In this document: one piece after another, positions 18,365 through 27,043 of the stretch | Numbering within the stretch: the stretch's first letter is position 1 | Layout: every line of letters begins with the position of its first letter | Assembly: GCF_001420605.1 (NCBI RefSeq) | Contig: NZ_LJIZ01000016.1 | Coordinates: 186,001-250,000, forward strand | Origin: Bacillus sp. FJAT-25509 | Lineage (GTDB): Bacteria > Bacillota > Bacilli > Bacillales > Bacillaceae_G | Reading direction: 5' to 3' | Length of the DNA stretch: 64,000 bases | Notes under the pieces: generated by a model | What the model saw: the letters and a program-made list of their open reading frames with translations, nothing else | Database searches by the model: none | Told to the model about the DNA's origin: nothing | Program-made: the position numbers and the translations under genes

Positions 18365-19009
18365 TTAGATATTTATTAACGTTTTATGAACCATTACAAG
18401 GGTATCAATTATTTGGTCATCAATTACTGGAAGTCCAATACTATTAAATAAAGCTTGTAAGTGTTTTGCTTTTAATAGATATTCTTCAGTGTCTACTGAA
18501 AAGATAATAGGACTTAACCATATATTGGTCAACAACATAAAAGTTTCAGCTGTCTGCTTAGGATATTGGACAGAAATAGACCCATCTATTACCCCTTCTT
18601 CGATAAAGGCAAGAATATCAGGAGCCCCTGAATTGACACACTCAATTAATTGCTTGGCAATCATTTTAGGATTGTTTAGGATCTTTGGTATCGTTTTAAT
18701 GGCTTCTAATTGACCAATATTTTCAAATGACAATAAAAATGCCATTCTCAACTTTTCCAGTCCGTTTAATCCATTAATATTTTTAGCTTCTATAAATGGG
18801 TCGTTTTCAGTTGCAAGACGATTGAGAACAGCTTCGATGATATCCTCTTTTGATTTAAAATGATGGTAAAATGCCCCTCGAGTTAAATCACCAATTTCAT
18901 CTACAATATCCTGAATAGTAGTTTGTTCCCATCCCTTTTCTAAAAATAACTTAGTTGCTGTATCCAAAATTTTTTTTTCTGTTATTTCTGGATATTTATT
19001 TCTAGGCAA
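18365..19009 (-). CDS. TetR family transcriptional regulator
   Basis: About 214 residues. The N-terminal HTH (TEKKILDTATKLFLEKGWEQ, then TIQDIVDEIGDLTRGAFYHHFKSKEDI) lies at residues 9-55, and the rest is a variable ligand domain. The start was set at TTG 19009 (MPRNKYPEI) with AAGGAG 9 nt upstream; a longer frame runs through its own operator. Two identical palindromes, one before this gene and one before the ABC genes, show that it is autoregulated and controls the exporter. Confidence 0.85.
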   Translation of the reverse strand: MPRNKYPEITEKKILDTATKLFLEKGWEQTTIQDIVDEIGDLTRGAFYHHFKSKEDIIEAVLNRLATENDPFIEAKNINGLNGLEKLRMAFLLSFENIGQLEAIKTIPKILNNPKMIAKQLIECVNSGAPDILAFIEEGVIDGSISVQYPKQTAETFMLLTNIWLSPIIFSVDTEEYLLKAKHLQALFNSIGLPVIDDQIIDTLVMVHKTLINI

Positions 19010-19023
19010 AATGATATTCTCCT

Positions 19024-19045
19024 TACATACATTTATATGTATGTA
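19024..19045. promoter_or_regulatory. TetR operator, autoregulatory copy
   Basis: TACATACAT-ttat-ATGTATGTA lies 15 bp upstream of the TetR start and has the same 9-bp arms as the copy at 18308-18329. Confidence 0.7.
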
Positions 19046-19312
19046 TAATACATTTTTTGTATGTAATTGTAAAGTATTACCAAAATCAAATTTAATCGTC
19101 CAATTGCAAAACATAGTAACAACGACATACATAAAACATTCTTCAGACATTAGCAAATCTAATTTTTCTTATGCAACCAAATATATCTATGATTTATTTG
19201 AAGTTAGTAGCTTATATTTTCATAGATTGATTTTCATTTAGTATTCACTAGTTCGTTTTTTTTTTACAGAAAAAGGTTGAATTTAAAATCACTCTTAATT
19301 TCTCTCATTAAC

Positions 19313-19343
19313 AAAAAAGACAGCCTCCAATATTTGGAGACTG
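19313..19343 (-). terminator. Terminator of the S53 protease gene
   Basis: CAGTCTCCAA pairs with TTGGAGGCTG (one mismatch) and is followed by TCTTTTTT on the minus strand, just past the protease stop codon. Confidence 0.75.
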
Positions 19344-19356
19344 ACTTTTTACTACT

Positions 19357-21069
19357 TTAAAACCCATTTATATCGCGAATTAAATTATACGCATCTGGTG
19401 TCCCAATACCTGAAGCCATATCATAGCCAGATGTAGCCGGATAGTATAAGTTTGTTCCAGACGTAATATCATGATATGCTGCATATTTTTGAGTTGTATT
19501 AAAGACTTGGTAAAGAGTTGGATTTGCTTGACCAAGGTTTCCCTTACCATTTGCTGATGCAAATTGATTATTGAGTGCAGCGATTCCAGCCCATAATGGT
19601 GCAGCAGCTGATGTTCCACCGACTACATGCCATGCTCCTCCAGTATAGATTGAATATCCGGTGTTAGGGTCGGCAGCTGCCGATACATCAGGAACTTCCC
19701 TTTTACCATTCGAATAACTGTTTTGGACTCCAGGACCTGACTGGAATGACGGCATAGCATAAACTTTAGATAATCCTCCACCGTCACCTGATTTGTTTGT
19801 TTTGTTACTCCAAACGGATTCTGAACTGTAAGAAGTACCGCTTAAATTCAGGTGTGTTCCACCAACACCAGTCACATACGGGTCATTTGCGGGACTATCG
19901 ACTTCTAAAGTTCTACCTCCTGAATCGTAGGCACCATTGTCTCCAGAGGCAGCAAAAATACTTTGTCCTTGAGCTGCAAATTGTTGGAATATGGTATGTA
20001 AACTATTCATGGTTGCACTTGCTTCATGCTGCTCACCGATCCCCCAGCTAACAGAAATTGATTTTGCCTTATTATCAGAGGCAATTTTTTGATAAGTATC
20101 AATTAAGCCTTGGGCGCTATTTGGCCCTTCGTATACAACCACCTGTGCTTTTGGCGCAATTGCATTGATTACCTCAATATCAAGTTCAACTTCGATTGCA
20201 CCTTGACCGGCAGCACCACTATAACCATCAATATATACATTTGTTGGTGCAGGGCTTCCTAGGCCATAGTAGTTGTTATAGGTACTAATGTTCGTTGCTT
20301 TATATCCGTCCAACTCCATGACTGCTACAGTTTGGCCAGATCCAGTATATCCAGTAGAAGCCAGAGGGTTGATATCGTAAGCACCTTTTAATTCAGCCGG
20401 TGTATAACCGCCAGCTGGACCACTCCCCACTTTCGGTGTCACTGCTATGTTCTGCCCTGAGACTTGCATAGATGAACTACTAATTTTCGAATGTGTATAA
20501 TGTGCTTCATTATTCAAACCTTCAACATTCGTAATCACCCCAGAAAATTCAGCGGGAATGGAAGGAGCTTGATCATTGGCGTAATAGGTTTGGCCATTTG
20601 AATCTTTATAATTATTTATAGTTACACCAAAAGTATCCTCCATTTGACCAATGGTGCCACTGACGGTAATAAAGGCGTTATTGGAAGAAACATTTTCGAC
20701 TTTAAAGCCTTGACTTGTCAAATAGCTTTTAACATTAGCAACAGTTGTATCAGTTGGGCCATATTGATTTTTAAATTCGTCGGGAGTTAAGTATTTCTTG
20801 TAGTTGTTTGAGTTAGGGTTTTTAAGGCTGGCAATATAATTATCCAGTTGATCGCTGTTTCTTAGCTGAAGGGCAATAGTTATCGAAGCTTTGGAGTTGC
20901 GGTTTTTATGACCAATGGAAGTGCCGTGATTTGCAGCGGTTGGAGTTGCCTGAATAAGTTGTACATGTTTGGAAGCTGCGGCAAAAGTTGAGCCTCCTGG
21001 GAAATACAACGATAATGTTAACAATGAAGCAACAGTCGGTACTATTAATTTTCGGTTTCTTTTTTTCAT
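19357..21069 (-). CDS. Secreted S53 serine-carboxyl peptidase (sedolisin/kumamolisin-like)
   Basis: A 570-residue preproenzyme. Residues 1-31 form a signal peptide (KKRNRK, hydrophobic core, cleavage near TFA-AAS). Residues about 35-195 form the pro-kumamolisin activation domain. In the catalytic domain Glu293 and Asp297 (AIEVELDIEV), Asp377 (ASGDNG) and Ser487 (VGGTSAAAP) correspond to the S53 catalytic and oxyanion residues, and the C-terminal HDITSG and GYDMASGIGTP fit the calcium site. S53 enzymes act outside the cell and usually prefer acid pH. AGGAGAGG precedes the ATG. A structured leader and a three-repeat promoter lie upstream. Confidence 0.94.
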   Translation of the reverse strand: MKKRNRKLIVPTVASLLTLSLYFPGGSTFAAASKHVQLIQATPTAANHGTSIGHKNRNSKASITIALQLRNSDQLDNYIASLKNPNSNNYKKYLTPDEFKNQYGPTDTTVANVKSYLTSQGFKVENVSSNNAFITVSGTIGQMEDTFGVTINNYKDSNGQTYYANDQAPSIPAEFSGVITNVEGLNNEAHYTHSKISSSSMQVSGQNIAVTPKVGSGPAGGYTPAELKGAYDINPLASTGYTGSGQTVAVMELDGYKATNISTYNNYYGLGSPAPTNVYIDGYSGAAGQGAIEVELDIEVINAIAPKAQVVVYEGPNSAQGLIDTYQKIASDNKAKSISVSWGIGEQHEASATMNSLHTIFQQFAAQGQSIFAASGDNGAYDSGGRTLEVDSPANDPYVTGVGGTHLNLSGTSYSSESVWSNKTNKSGDGGGLSKVYAMPSFQSGPGVQNSYSNGKREVPDVSAAADPNTGYSIYTGGAWHVVGGTSAAAPLWAGIAALNNQFASANGKGNLGQANPTLYQVFNTTQKYAAYHDITSGTNLYYPATSGYDMASGIGTPDAYNLIRDINGF

Positions 21070-21117
21070 CCTTACACCTCTCCTTAGTTCCTAAATAAGA
21101 TTTTACCAACAATCTAG

Positions 21118-21215
21118 AAATCAAAAGACGCTCCTGAGGCTACCCGACTACCAAGATTTTAAATTTTCCAGTCATTTCTTTTGGCGATCGGCTTTGGGTT
21201 ATGTATCACCTTCTT
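21118..21215 (-). ncRNA. Structured, GC-richer leader segment upstream of the S53 protease
   Basis: Within the roughly 225-nt 5' leader of the protease, this block stands out from its AT-rich surroundings. On the minus strand it reads, with gaps, CAAAGCCGATCGCC, TGACTGG, CTTGGTAGTCGGGTAGCC and TCAGGAGCGTC, with several short complementary pieces (GACT/AGTC, CCAA/TTGG). It resembles no riboswitch class that I could fit. A regulatory RNA is an inference from composition and position. Confidence 0.35.
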
Positions 21216-21301
21216 TCAATACTACAACTTTCCATATAGCATATATTTTGCTATGTAAATGCTTATGATTTGAGTTTGACGTAAAAATTAGAATCTCCTG
21301 C

Positions 21302-21351
21302 AATATACATTTTTTTTAATTGAATTCTAAAGAATCTTAAAGAATCTTAAA
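21302..21351 (-). promoter_or_regulatory. Protease promoter with three tandem 10-bp repeats
   Basis: TTTAAGATTC, TTTAAGATTC and TTTAGAATTC follow each other without gap at 21322-21351, one helical turn apart. A TG-extended -10 (TATATT, 21302-21307) lies 17 bp beyond the expected -35, which falls in the third repeat. This is the arrangement of an activator of the response-regulator type. Confidence 0.45.
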
Positions 21352-21380
21352 GTAACTAAACTCCCAGATCGTTGAAGAAC

Positions 21381-21415
21381 AAAAAAAAAAAAAAGAGTTA
21401 TTTTAGCAACTCTTT
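21381..21415 (-). terminator. Intrinsic terminator of unknown transcript
   Basis: AAAGAGTT/AACTCTTT with an 8-nt loop is followed by 14 T on the minus strand. No minus-strand gene can be supported immediately upstream (21420-21740), so it ends an unseen transcript or shields the protease promoter. Confidence 0.55.
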
Positions 21416-21521
21416 TAAACTTTTCTTATCAATCTGTTTTTTATCTCCTCAGCCTCTATCCTAAATTCTCGGAAATAATTTCTTCAAAAAGCGTATTGAT
21501 GTTTCTCAAACTTTTGCATTT

Positions 21522-21596
21522 TTACTTACTCATGAATTCTTCTATACCGAATTTTTTCACTTTTATTTCTCACACATGAATTTCTTTATGAGTAAG
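21522..21596. repeat. Inverted repeat with TTACTTACTCAT / ATGAGTAAG arms
   Basis: CTTACTCAT (21525-21533) and ATGAGTAAG (21588-21596) are perfect inverted copies in a gene-free stretch. The same TTACTTACTCAT word forms the ends of another palindrome at 28865-28960. Confidence 0.45.
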
Positions 21597-21751
21597 AAAT
21601 ATATTTCGAATAATCCTAAATAGTTTTAAGTTACCATTCTTTAGAATAGAATTAATTTAAAGATAGCCTCATCTGTTTTTTCGTACTGTTCTCCCAATAT
21701 GTTTCATTAGTTCGTTTTGAAGAAACTAAACGATAGAAGGTGATCTATTTT

Positions 21752-22006
21752 ATGAGTCATTTCTTATTAAGTAGACTTGGCAACTGGAAAATACAAATTC
21801 ATTGCCATCCTGGTATTAGAACAGTTGGGAATGAGCGGGAAGTGCTTTTACTCGATGAAGAACATGAAAAAATTGCACATTTTTCAATTGATACGAAAGG
21901 AGCCTTTTTAATACTCCAAATCCCATGGGGTGGTTATGTAAAAATTAAAGAAGGTTACCAAACAATCGTTGTACATATTCCGTTTGAAGAAGAAACAGAG
22001 GAATAG
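21752..22006 (+). CDS. Small hypothetical protein
   Basis: An 84-residue soluble protein (MSHFLLSRLGNWKIQIHCHP start) with alternating beta-type stretches and an acidic tail (PFEEETEE). AGAAGG lies 11 nt before ATG 21752; an in-frame GTG is at 21740. A good terminator follows. I do not recognise the family. It stands alone between the protease and the TPR-dynamin gene. Confidence 0.6.
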   Translation: MSHFLLSRLGNWKIQIHCHPGIRTVGNEREVLLLDEEHEKIAHFSIDTKGAFLILQIPWGGYVKIKEGYQTIVVHIPFEEETEE

Positions 22007-22046
22007 TTGAATGTAAGCTTTATAAATAATTGCATAAATCAATAAG

Positions 22047-22078
22047 AAAAAAGAGTGTGCCATTTAGCACACTCTTTT
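22047..22078. terminator. Bidirectional terminator between convergent genes
   Basis: AAGAGTGTGC-catttа-GCACACTCTT, written here with its 6-nt loop, is a perfect 10-bp stem with A-run and T-run on either side, serving both the small plus-strand gene and the TPR-dynamin gene. Confidence 0.85.
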
Positions 22079-22082
22079 CCTA

Positions 22083-24830
22083 TTATTTACGTAATGTTAA
22101 AAATTCTAATTGTCTTAATCTTACTGTGAAGAATGTGATCGGATCAAAGTAAATACTTGGATTTGATTTCATATCTTCTATTGTTTGATTATAGTTAGCA
22201 ATTGCTACTCTTGTTTCATCAACTAGTTCATGGATTTGCTCAAATGGAGCATGTAAGAACATTGATAAATCTCTTGGTAAAGTTTTTTCAAACATTTCAA
22301 ATTGTAGGAAAAACTTCGTTGATAATTCTGATGTTACATCATCATAGTTAACATTATCAACATACTTTTGATATTGAGCAACAAGCTTTGATTTATTTTG
22401 TGGCAGTAAACCTAATAAGATTCCTGAGCTCTTTAAGATGAATTGAGATGGTGAAGAATTTAATAAAATATTCATGTCATCTAACTGAGTCATACTAGTC
22501 ATGCGATCAGCATCACGGCGCCAGTCATCTAATACTTTAAAATCACACTCGAGATTTAAATATTCATTTCCAATGTAATCATTTAAAGAATCACTCATTT
22601 CAGTTAAATAGCTTTGAGTACCTTCTAATAAAATACCTGATTCTTTAATCCAGTTTTGAAGAGCTTCATTTAGTTTTGGTAAAGTATTCTCTCTTACATA
22701 CTCACCAATTCGAAGATTCATCTCTTCGTTTATCGTTTCAAGAATTGTACCAAAATCACTATCTTCTTTGATTAACTCTTTACATTCTTTTAGTAGACCA
22801 GGAATACTTAGCTTCAGGTCATATTTTAATTCGTCTTTTAATTCACGATACGAGCTTTTAATTGTATTTAAATGCTCCATTTCTTTATCTTTTAAAGAAT
22901 GTAATAGACCATTTAATTTGTCATCAAGAACTTCATTCCATTCAACATTAGCACGTAGTTCGTTTTCTTTCTCAACTCGTTTTTCTAATAGGAAATTAAT
23001 TAATTTGCGAATAGCTAATAATAATTTCTCTGTTTGTTTAGAATTAGCATCAGTTGATAGAACATTATTCTCTATAAATAATTCTAAATCTTTAAATTGA
23101 TCTTGATTACTATAAATTGAAGAATAAGGTAATACTTTAGCGCTAGGGAAATCTACACGAACTTTCGCTTGGATTTCAGCACGAACTCGATCAATTTCTT
23201 CTTTACTATAAATTGAATCCATCTTATTTAAAATAAAGTGAATCGGAAGAGTTGGTAATTCCTTTTGAATTTTAACTAGTAAAGAGCGTTCGTTTTCTGT
23301 ATATGGTGCAGTAGCATTTAAAACATAAACAAGACGATCTGCAAGTTTTACAGATTGTAATAATGCTTTTGTATTAACCTGGTTTCCATCAATTCCAGGA
23401 GTATCAATGATTGATAAGCGGTGCTTTTCTAAAAATGAATTTGGTAATTTATAGTATACTAATTCATCACCTTTTAGCAGATTATTTTCAACTGTTGTTA
23501 AATCATAAAAATCTGCAAATTCAGGAAGCTGTGTATTTCCTTCCTTCGAAAATACGATAATATTTGATTCATTATCTTGTTCAAATAATACTGGCATTGA
23601 AGTAGAAGAACCCATCATTTTCTCACCTAAAAGTGAGTTAACAAATGAAGATTTACCGTTACCAGATGTACCTGCAACAAGCATTGTTGTATTTTCAAAT
23701 TGAGTTATTTTACTTGTCCACCATTCAAAACGGTCACCAACTTCTATTTCATTTAAAACAGACCATTGTAAGATGTTTTCAAATAATTCTTTGCCAATTT
23801 CAAAGCAATCAGGCGTTTTCATTAACTGTTCAAATGCTCTTTCTGCATCAGCAACAATTTGATAATCGATACGGCCTGGGAATAAACGATCCCATGCAAG
23901 TGTTGCAGTTGTTGCTAAAACTGCACCCCTAATATCTGTAATACGTAACCAATTTGTTAAGAAGCTTGGCATCATTTCTTCAAGCTGAGCTACAAAATAG
24001 TCACCTTCAACTAATTCTTCGTAAGTCATTGAATAGATCGATGGCAAACGATTCCACTTTACACCTGTCTCAACGTTAATTTGGAATAACATATCATTGA
24101 ATGTTTGCAACCAATTTACATAAACTGATTGTTCTCTGTAACTATTCCAAAGTGCTTCTACCATTAATTCAAAGTGCTCAAGATCAACATTAGCCAATGA
24201 TAGTAACGGTTGCACAAAATAACTTGGTGCCATTTCTTTTGTTACACCATTTATAATGTATTCTCTTAATATAACAAACCATTTTAAATCTTCTGTACGA
24301 ATTGATTCATCTGAAGCTAGAGCTACAGCACTATTCCAATCGTGATGTTTTTCATAAAAATTACGTGCAATTCTTGTTACATTTGGATAATCAGGATTAT
24401 ATTTAACTGCTTCTTTAATAATACGGTCTGCTTCCTCGTATTTCGAAACATCGATATAAAGTGAGAATAAATTTAAGAATATTTCAGATGTTAAAGTACT
24501 ACTATCTGTTTTAACTTCTTTATATAGCTTTTCTGCTGTTTCAAATGCACCAATTTCATAATGAGAATCAGCAATGTTTTTCTTTGCCCAATCACTTAAC
24601 TGATTTCCGACTTTTTCCCATTTGAAAACTGCAGATTCAAAATCTTTATTTTCAAAATAAACTTCACCTTGTGCAAATCGGATAGATGAAAGATCCATAT
24701 CATCATTTTGTTCGTTGTAAAGGTCAGCTAAAACTGCAATCGGATGGATATTGTTTTCATTTTCATTTAAATACGATTTATAAAATTGTTTTTTTATAAA
24801 TTCTTGTTTCACTTTCTCTTTAACTGTCAT
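22083..24830 (-). CDS. TPR-repeat protein fused to a dynamin-like GTPase
   Basis: A 915-residue protein. The N-terminal third is helical with TPR-like repeats (for example AQGEVYFENKDFESAVFKWEKV and LFSLYIDVSKYEEADRIIKEA). A G domain follows: G1 GTSGNGKSS near residue 388, G3 DTPGIDG near 474 and G4 NKMD near 535. The C-terminal 300 residues are a long helical stalk with charged coiled-coil stretches and a short hydrophobic patch (SGILLGLLPQ) that could touch membrane. Bacterial dynamin-like proteins remodel or repair membranes, some under phage or antibiotic stress. AGGTGA precedes ATG 24830. The exact function is unknown. Confidence 0.8.
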   Translation of the reverse strand: MTVKEKVKQEFIKKQFYKSYLNENENNIHPIAVLADLYNEQNDDMDLSSIRFAQGEVYFENKDFESAVFKWEKVGNQLSDWAKKNIADSHYEIGAFETAEKLYKEVKTDSSTLTSEIFLNLFSLYIDVSKYEEADRIIKEAVKYNPDYPNVTRIARNFYEKHHDWNSAVALASDESIRTEDLKWFVILREYIINGVTKEMAPSYFVQPLLSLANVDLEHFELMVEALWNSYREQSVYVNWLQTFNDMLFQINVETGVKWNRLPSIYSMTYEELVEGDYFVAQLEEMMPSFLTNWLRITDIRGAVLATTATLAWDRLFPGRIDYQIVADAERAFEQLMKTPDCFEIGKELFENILQWSVLNEIEVGDRFEWWTSKITQFENTTMLVAGTSGNGKSSFVNSLLGEKMMGSSTSMPVLFEQDNESNIIVFSKEGNTQLPEFADFYDLTTVENNLLKGDELVYYKLPNSFLEKHRLSIIDTPGIDGNQVNTKALLQSVKLADRLVYVLNATAPYTENERSLLVKIQKELPTLPIHFILNKMDSIYSKEEIDRVRAEIQAKVRVDFPSAKVLPYSSIYSNQDQFKDLELFIENNVLSTDANSKQTEKLLLAIRKLINFLLEKRVEKENELRANVEWNEVLDDKLNGLLHSLKDKEMEHLNTIKSSYRELKDELKYDLKLSIPGLLKECKELIKEDSDFGTILETINEEMNLRIGEYVRENTLPKLNEALQNWIKESGILLEGTQSYLTEMSDSLNDYIGNEYLNLECDFKVLDDWRRDADRMTSMTQLDDMNILLNSSPSQFILKSSGILLGLLPQNKSKLVAQYQKYVDNVNYDDVTSELSTKFFLQFEMFEKTLPRDLSMFLHAPFEQIHELVDETRVAIANYNQTIEDMKSNPSIYFDPITFFTVRLRQLEFLTLRK

Positions 24831-25033
24831 GTAATCACCTACTATGTATAATAAAATCAAATTAAGTCCAAAAATATGCCAAAAGGAATATGTTAAATTT
24901 ATACAGCATTATTATTTTACCAAATTAGAGTAACCTAAATTGTGACAATTCTATGTCATTTTCAAAAGATTTTTGTTATATTTGTTACGTTACATACAAA
25001 ACATAGGTAAAAGAATATTTATTTGGAGGCATT

Positions 25034-25501
25034 ATGCTAACTTACGAAGAAAAACTAACAATCATTGAATCATTTCCAGAATTAACTAAAAAGCCAGTCT
25101 CACTTGGGCGTACAAATTTTCAATATGAAGAAAGTTTAAAAGAAAAAATGAATGTTGTTTATCATTTACATCCTAATGGGAACGGCTTTGTATACGCTGA
25201 AGGTATTAAGGGATACAAAACAAACGAAAAAGGTATGGTAAATATAAGAGAATTTACTGAAGACGAACTTCGCACAATCTTAACTAAGTCAATCGAAAGC
25301 CTATCAATCGAGCCGATTTTTGAAGAAGAAGATGAAGAAGTAGAAGAAATCTGGGTTAATGCTAACGGACAAATTCTTAAACTTGTTTCAGAAATGGACA
25401 TGTGGAATGTTTACGCAGGAGAAAATCTTGATGGTACATTCAATAGCTACGGTGAAGCTTGTGAATATTTAGATGAAGAAGGTTTTGATGTTCAAGACTG
25501 A
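25034..25501 (+). CDS. Hypothetical acidic protein
   Basis: A 155-residue cytoplasmic protein, very acidic in its centre (FEEEDEEVEEIW near residues 95-106). The first half (YEEKLTIIESFPELTKKPVSLGR, FVYAEGIKGY) resembles a conserved Bacillaceae protein of unknown function. TGGAGG precedes the ATG. It is divergent from the TPR-dynamin gene, about 200 bp apart, so the two might share control. Confidence 0.7.
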   Translation: MLTYEEKLTIIESFPELTKKPVSLGRTNFQYEESLKEKMNVVYHLHPNGNGFVYAEGIKGYKTNEKGMVNIREFTEDELRTILTKSIESLSIEPIFEEEDEEVEEIWVNANGQILKLVSEMDMWNVYAGENLDGTFNSYGEACEYLDEEGFDVQD

Positions 25502-25519
25502 GAATAATTAGAATAAATT

Positions 25520-25547
25520 AGAGCTTGGGGAAATCCAAGCTCTTTTT
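25520..25547. terminator. Bidirectional terminator
   Basis: AGAGCTTGG and CCAAGCTCT form a 9-bp stem followed by TTTTTT on the plus strand, between two convergent small genes. Confidence 0.85.
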
Positions 25548-25559
25548 TATTTGGTTATA

Positions 25560-25703
25560 TTAGTGTAATTCCGTTTGTGATTTACTGCCTTTTTTAGAGC
25601 GATAGACGTTCCCTTTTGTGTTGTCACCACTAGAAGGTGCTTGTCCATGAAGTTCTGGTGCATTTTGGTTTTTGCTTCCTTTACTGCCATTTTTACTAGT
25701 CAT
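25560..25703 (-). CDS. Small basic Gly/Ser/Asn-rich protein, SASP-like in composition
   Basis: A 47-residue frame (MTSKNGSKGSKNQNAPELHG start) with a very good ribosome binding site (GAGGAGGAAG). It is hydrophilic, with repeated KGS units, and has no hydrophobic segment. Minor small acid-soluble spore proteins look like this, but no named family was recognised. The codon pattern and clean flanks support a real gene. Confidence 0.6.
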   Translation of the reverse strand: MTSKNGSKGSKNQNAPELHGQAPSSGDNTKGNVYRSKKGSKSQTELH

Positions 25704-25805
25704 ACTTCTTCCTCCTCATAACATTAATCATGAATAGATTCCCATTTTAAATAAGAGATTATTCAAGGAATTTAAGCACATAATAATAAAAAAGGAGGGT
25801 TAAAC

Positions 25806-25940
25806 ATGGCAAAAGGACATACAAACAAAGGTCCACAGAAAAGTTCTGTAGATCAATTTGGACATTCAGAGGAATCTGCATATTCGAAGAGTAAAAAAAT
25901 GGAAGAGTTTCATAAGAAAAATACAGAAAAAGACAGCTAA
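25806..25940 (+). CDS. Small hydrophilic protein
   Basis: A 44-residue frame (MAKGHTNKGPQKSSVDQFGH start) follows AAAGGAGGG. It is rich in Lys, Ser and Glu. Its mirror placement opposite the 47-residue gene suggests a pair of minor spore or stress proteins. Function is unknown. Confidence 0.6.
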   Translation: MAKGHTNKGPQKSSVDQFGHSEESAYSKSKKMEEFHKKNTEKDS

Positions 25941-26029
25941 TAGAACTTTTATTTCTTTTAAATGTACTTGCTAATTTTCCTTCAACAAGTCATTATAAAA
26001 GTATGATAAAATTGGAGGAAATTAAATTT

Positions 26030-26212
26030 ATGAGCGAAAATAACAATGAACCAAAAAAAGTTAGTCTTCAGGAACTTATGAAACAAAAGTTGGCTAGCAA
26101 AAAACAGCAAAATTCTAATCAAAATAATGGAGTAAATGCTGTTAAAGATATGACGAAAAAGAATCAAATTTCTAAAAAGCCGAACAATCAACGTAAACGT
26201 ATGGGTGTGTAA
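26030..26212 (+). CDS. Small Lys/Asn/Gln-rich protein
   Basis: A 60-residue protein (MSENNNEPKKVSLQELMKQK start) with a strongly basic tail (KKPNNQRKRMGV). TGGAGGAAA precedes ATG 26030; an earlier in-frame ATG at 26003 lacks a good site. A terminator follows directly. No family recognised. Confidence 0.6.
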   Translation: MSENNNEPKKVSLQELMKQKLASKKQQNSNQNNGVNAVKDMTKKNQISKKPNNQRKRMGV

Positions 26213-26219
26213 TTAGAAA

Positions 26220-26247
26220 AAACGACTGAGGTAATCAGTCGTTTTTG
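26220..26247 (+). terminator. Intrinsic terminator
   Basis: AACGACTGA and TCAGTCGTT form a 9-bp stem followed by TTT, after the 60-residue gene and before the convergent acetyltransferase. Confidence 0.8.
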
Positions 26248-26258
26248 ATTTCGCATTT

Positions 26259-26834
26259 TTATATGTCTTCTAAAAGATTTTGATTGCTATTATTTTCACC
26301 AAAGGTTAAAACTTCCTCTACTGGCTGATAAGATTCACCGTAAAAATGTGTATCCTTATATGTATGGATCATATTATATGTTTTTTTCATCGCTTTAAAA
26401 ATCATTTCTTCACCCTCATTATTTGGAGACCAGTACAAAATCTCCATAGGGTTTATTTCTTGAGTTGCTAGTGAGCGTCTGCTATATCCAATCGACTGAG
26501 CATGCTCAAAACCTTCTCTTTTATAAAATCGAAGCCGTTTTTCAGTATCTGTATCTTCATAATTAACTGGTTCAACCTCTAAAATAATCGGTTTGCCTTT
26601 TTTCTTTAGTTTATCAAGTAGTTTATACCCTAGCCCCTGCCCACGGGCATCTTTTGAAACGAACAAGTAATCGATAAATACAAAATCATCAAGTTCCGCA
26701 TACATTAAAACATGATGTGGACCTTCATCTTTATGGTAAATATCTGGCCGCTCTTTCAATAATGTTTCCATATGTTCCCTTGATTTCATTTCTTCAACTG
26801 GAAAATACTGATTTAGTTTTTCATACCAATGCAT
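26259..26834 (-). CDS. GNAT family N-acetyltransferase
   Basis: A 191-residue protein. The GNAT acetyl-CoA loop is visible as VSKDARGQGLGYKLLDKL near residues 59-76 (R-G-Q-G-L-G), preceded by the beta-4 strand FVFIDYLFV. A C-terminal extension of about 60 residues (ILYWSPNNEGEEMIFKAM onward) is typical of one Bacillus subgroup. The acyl acceptor is unknown. GGAGAAT precedes the ATG. The 26835-27043 gap holds only short AT-rich inverted repeats. Confidence 0.82.
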   Translation of the reverse strand: MHWYEKLNQYFPVEEMKSREHMETLLKERPDIYHKDEGPHHVLMYAELDDFVFIDYLFVSKDARGQGLGYKLLDKLKKKGKPIILEVEPVNYEDTDTEKRLRFYKREGFEHAQSIGYSRRSLATQEINPMEILYWSPNNEGEEMIFKAMKKTYNMIHTYKDTHFYGESYQPVEEVLTFGENNSNQNLLEDI

Positions 26835-27043
26835 TGATATTCTCCTTTTCTTACATGCAGTTTATAGCATCACGCTAGACAAGTCATTATCTTAATGACC
26901 GCCCACTAACTCTACTATCTCTTCATTTAACAGATTAGTTATTAATATTTTTACCAAATAATTAGTAAATCCTTTCAAATGAAGTATTTGAAGTATTAAT
27001 ACTTTTCATGCAAGAAAAAAAGTTCATTGAACTGAAATTAACA

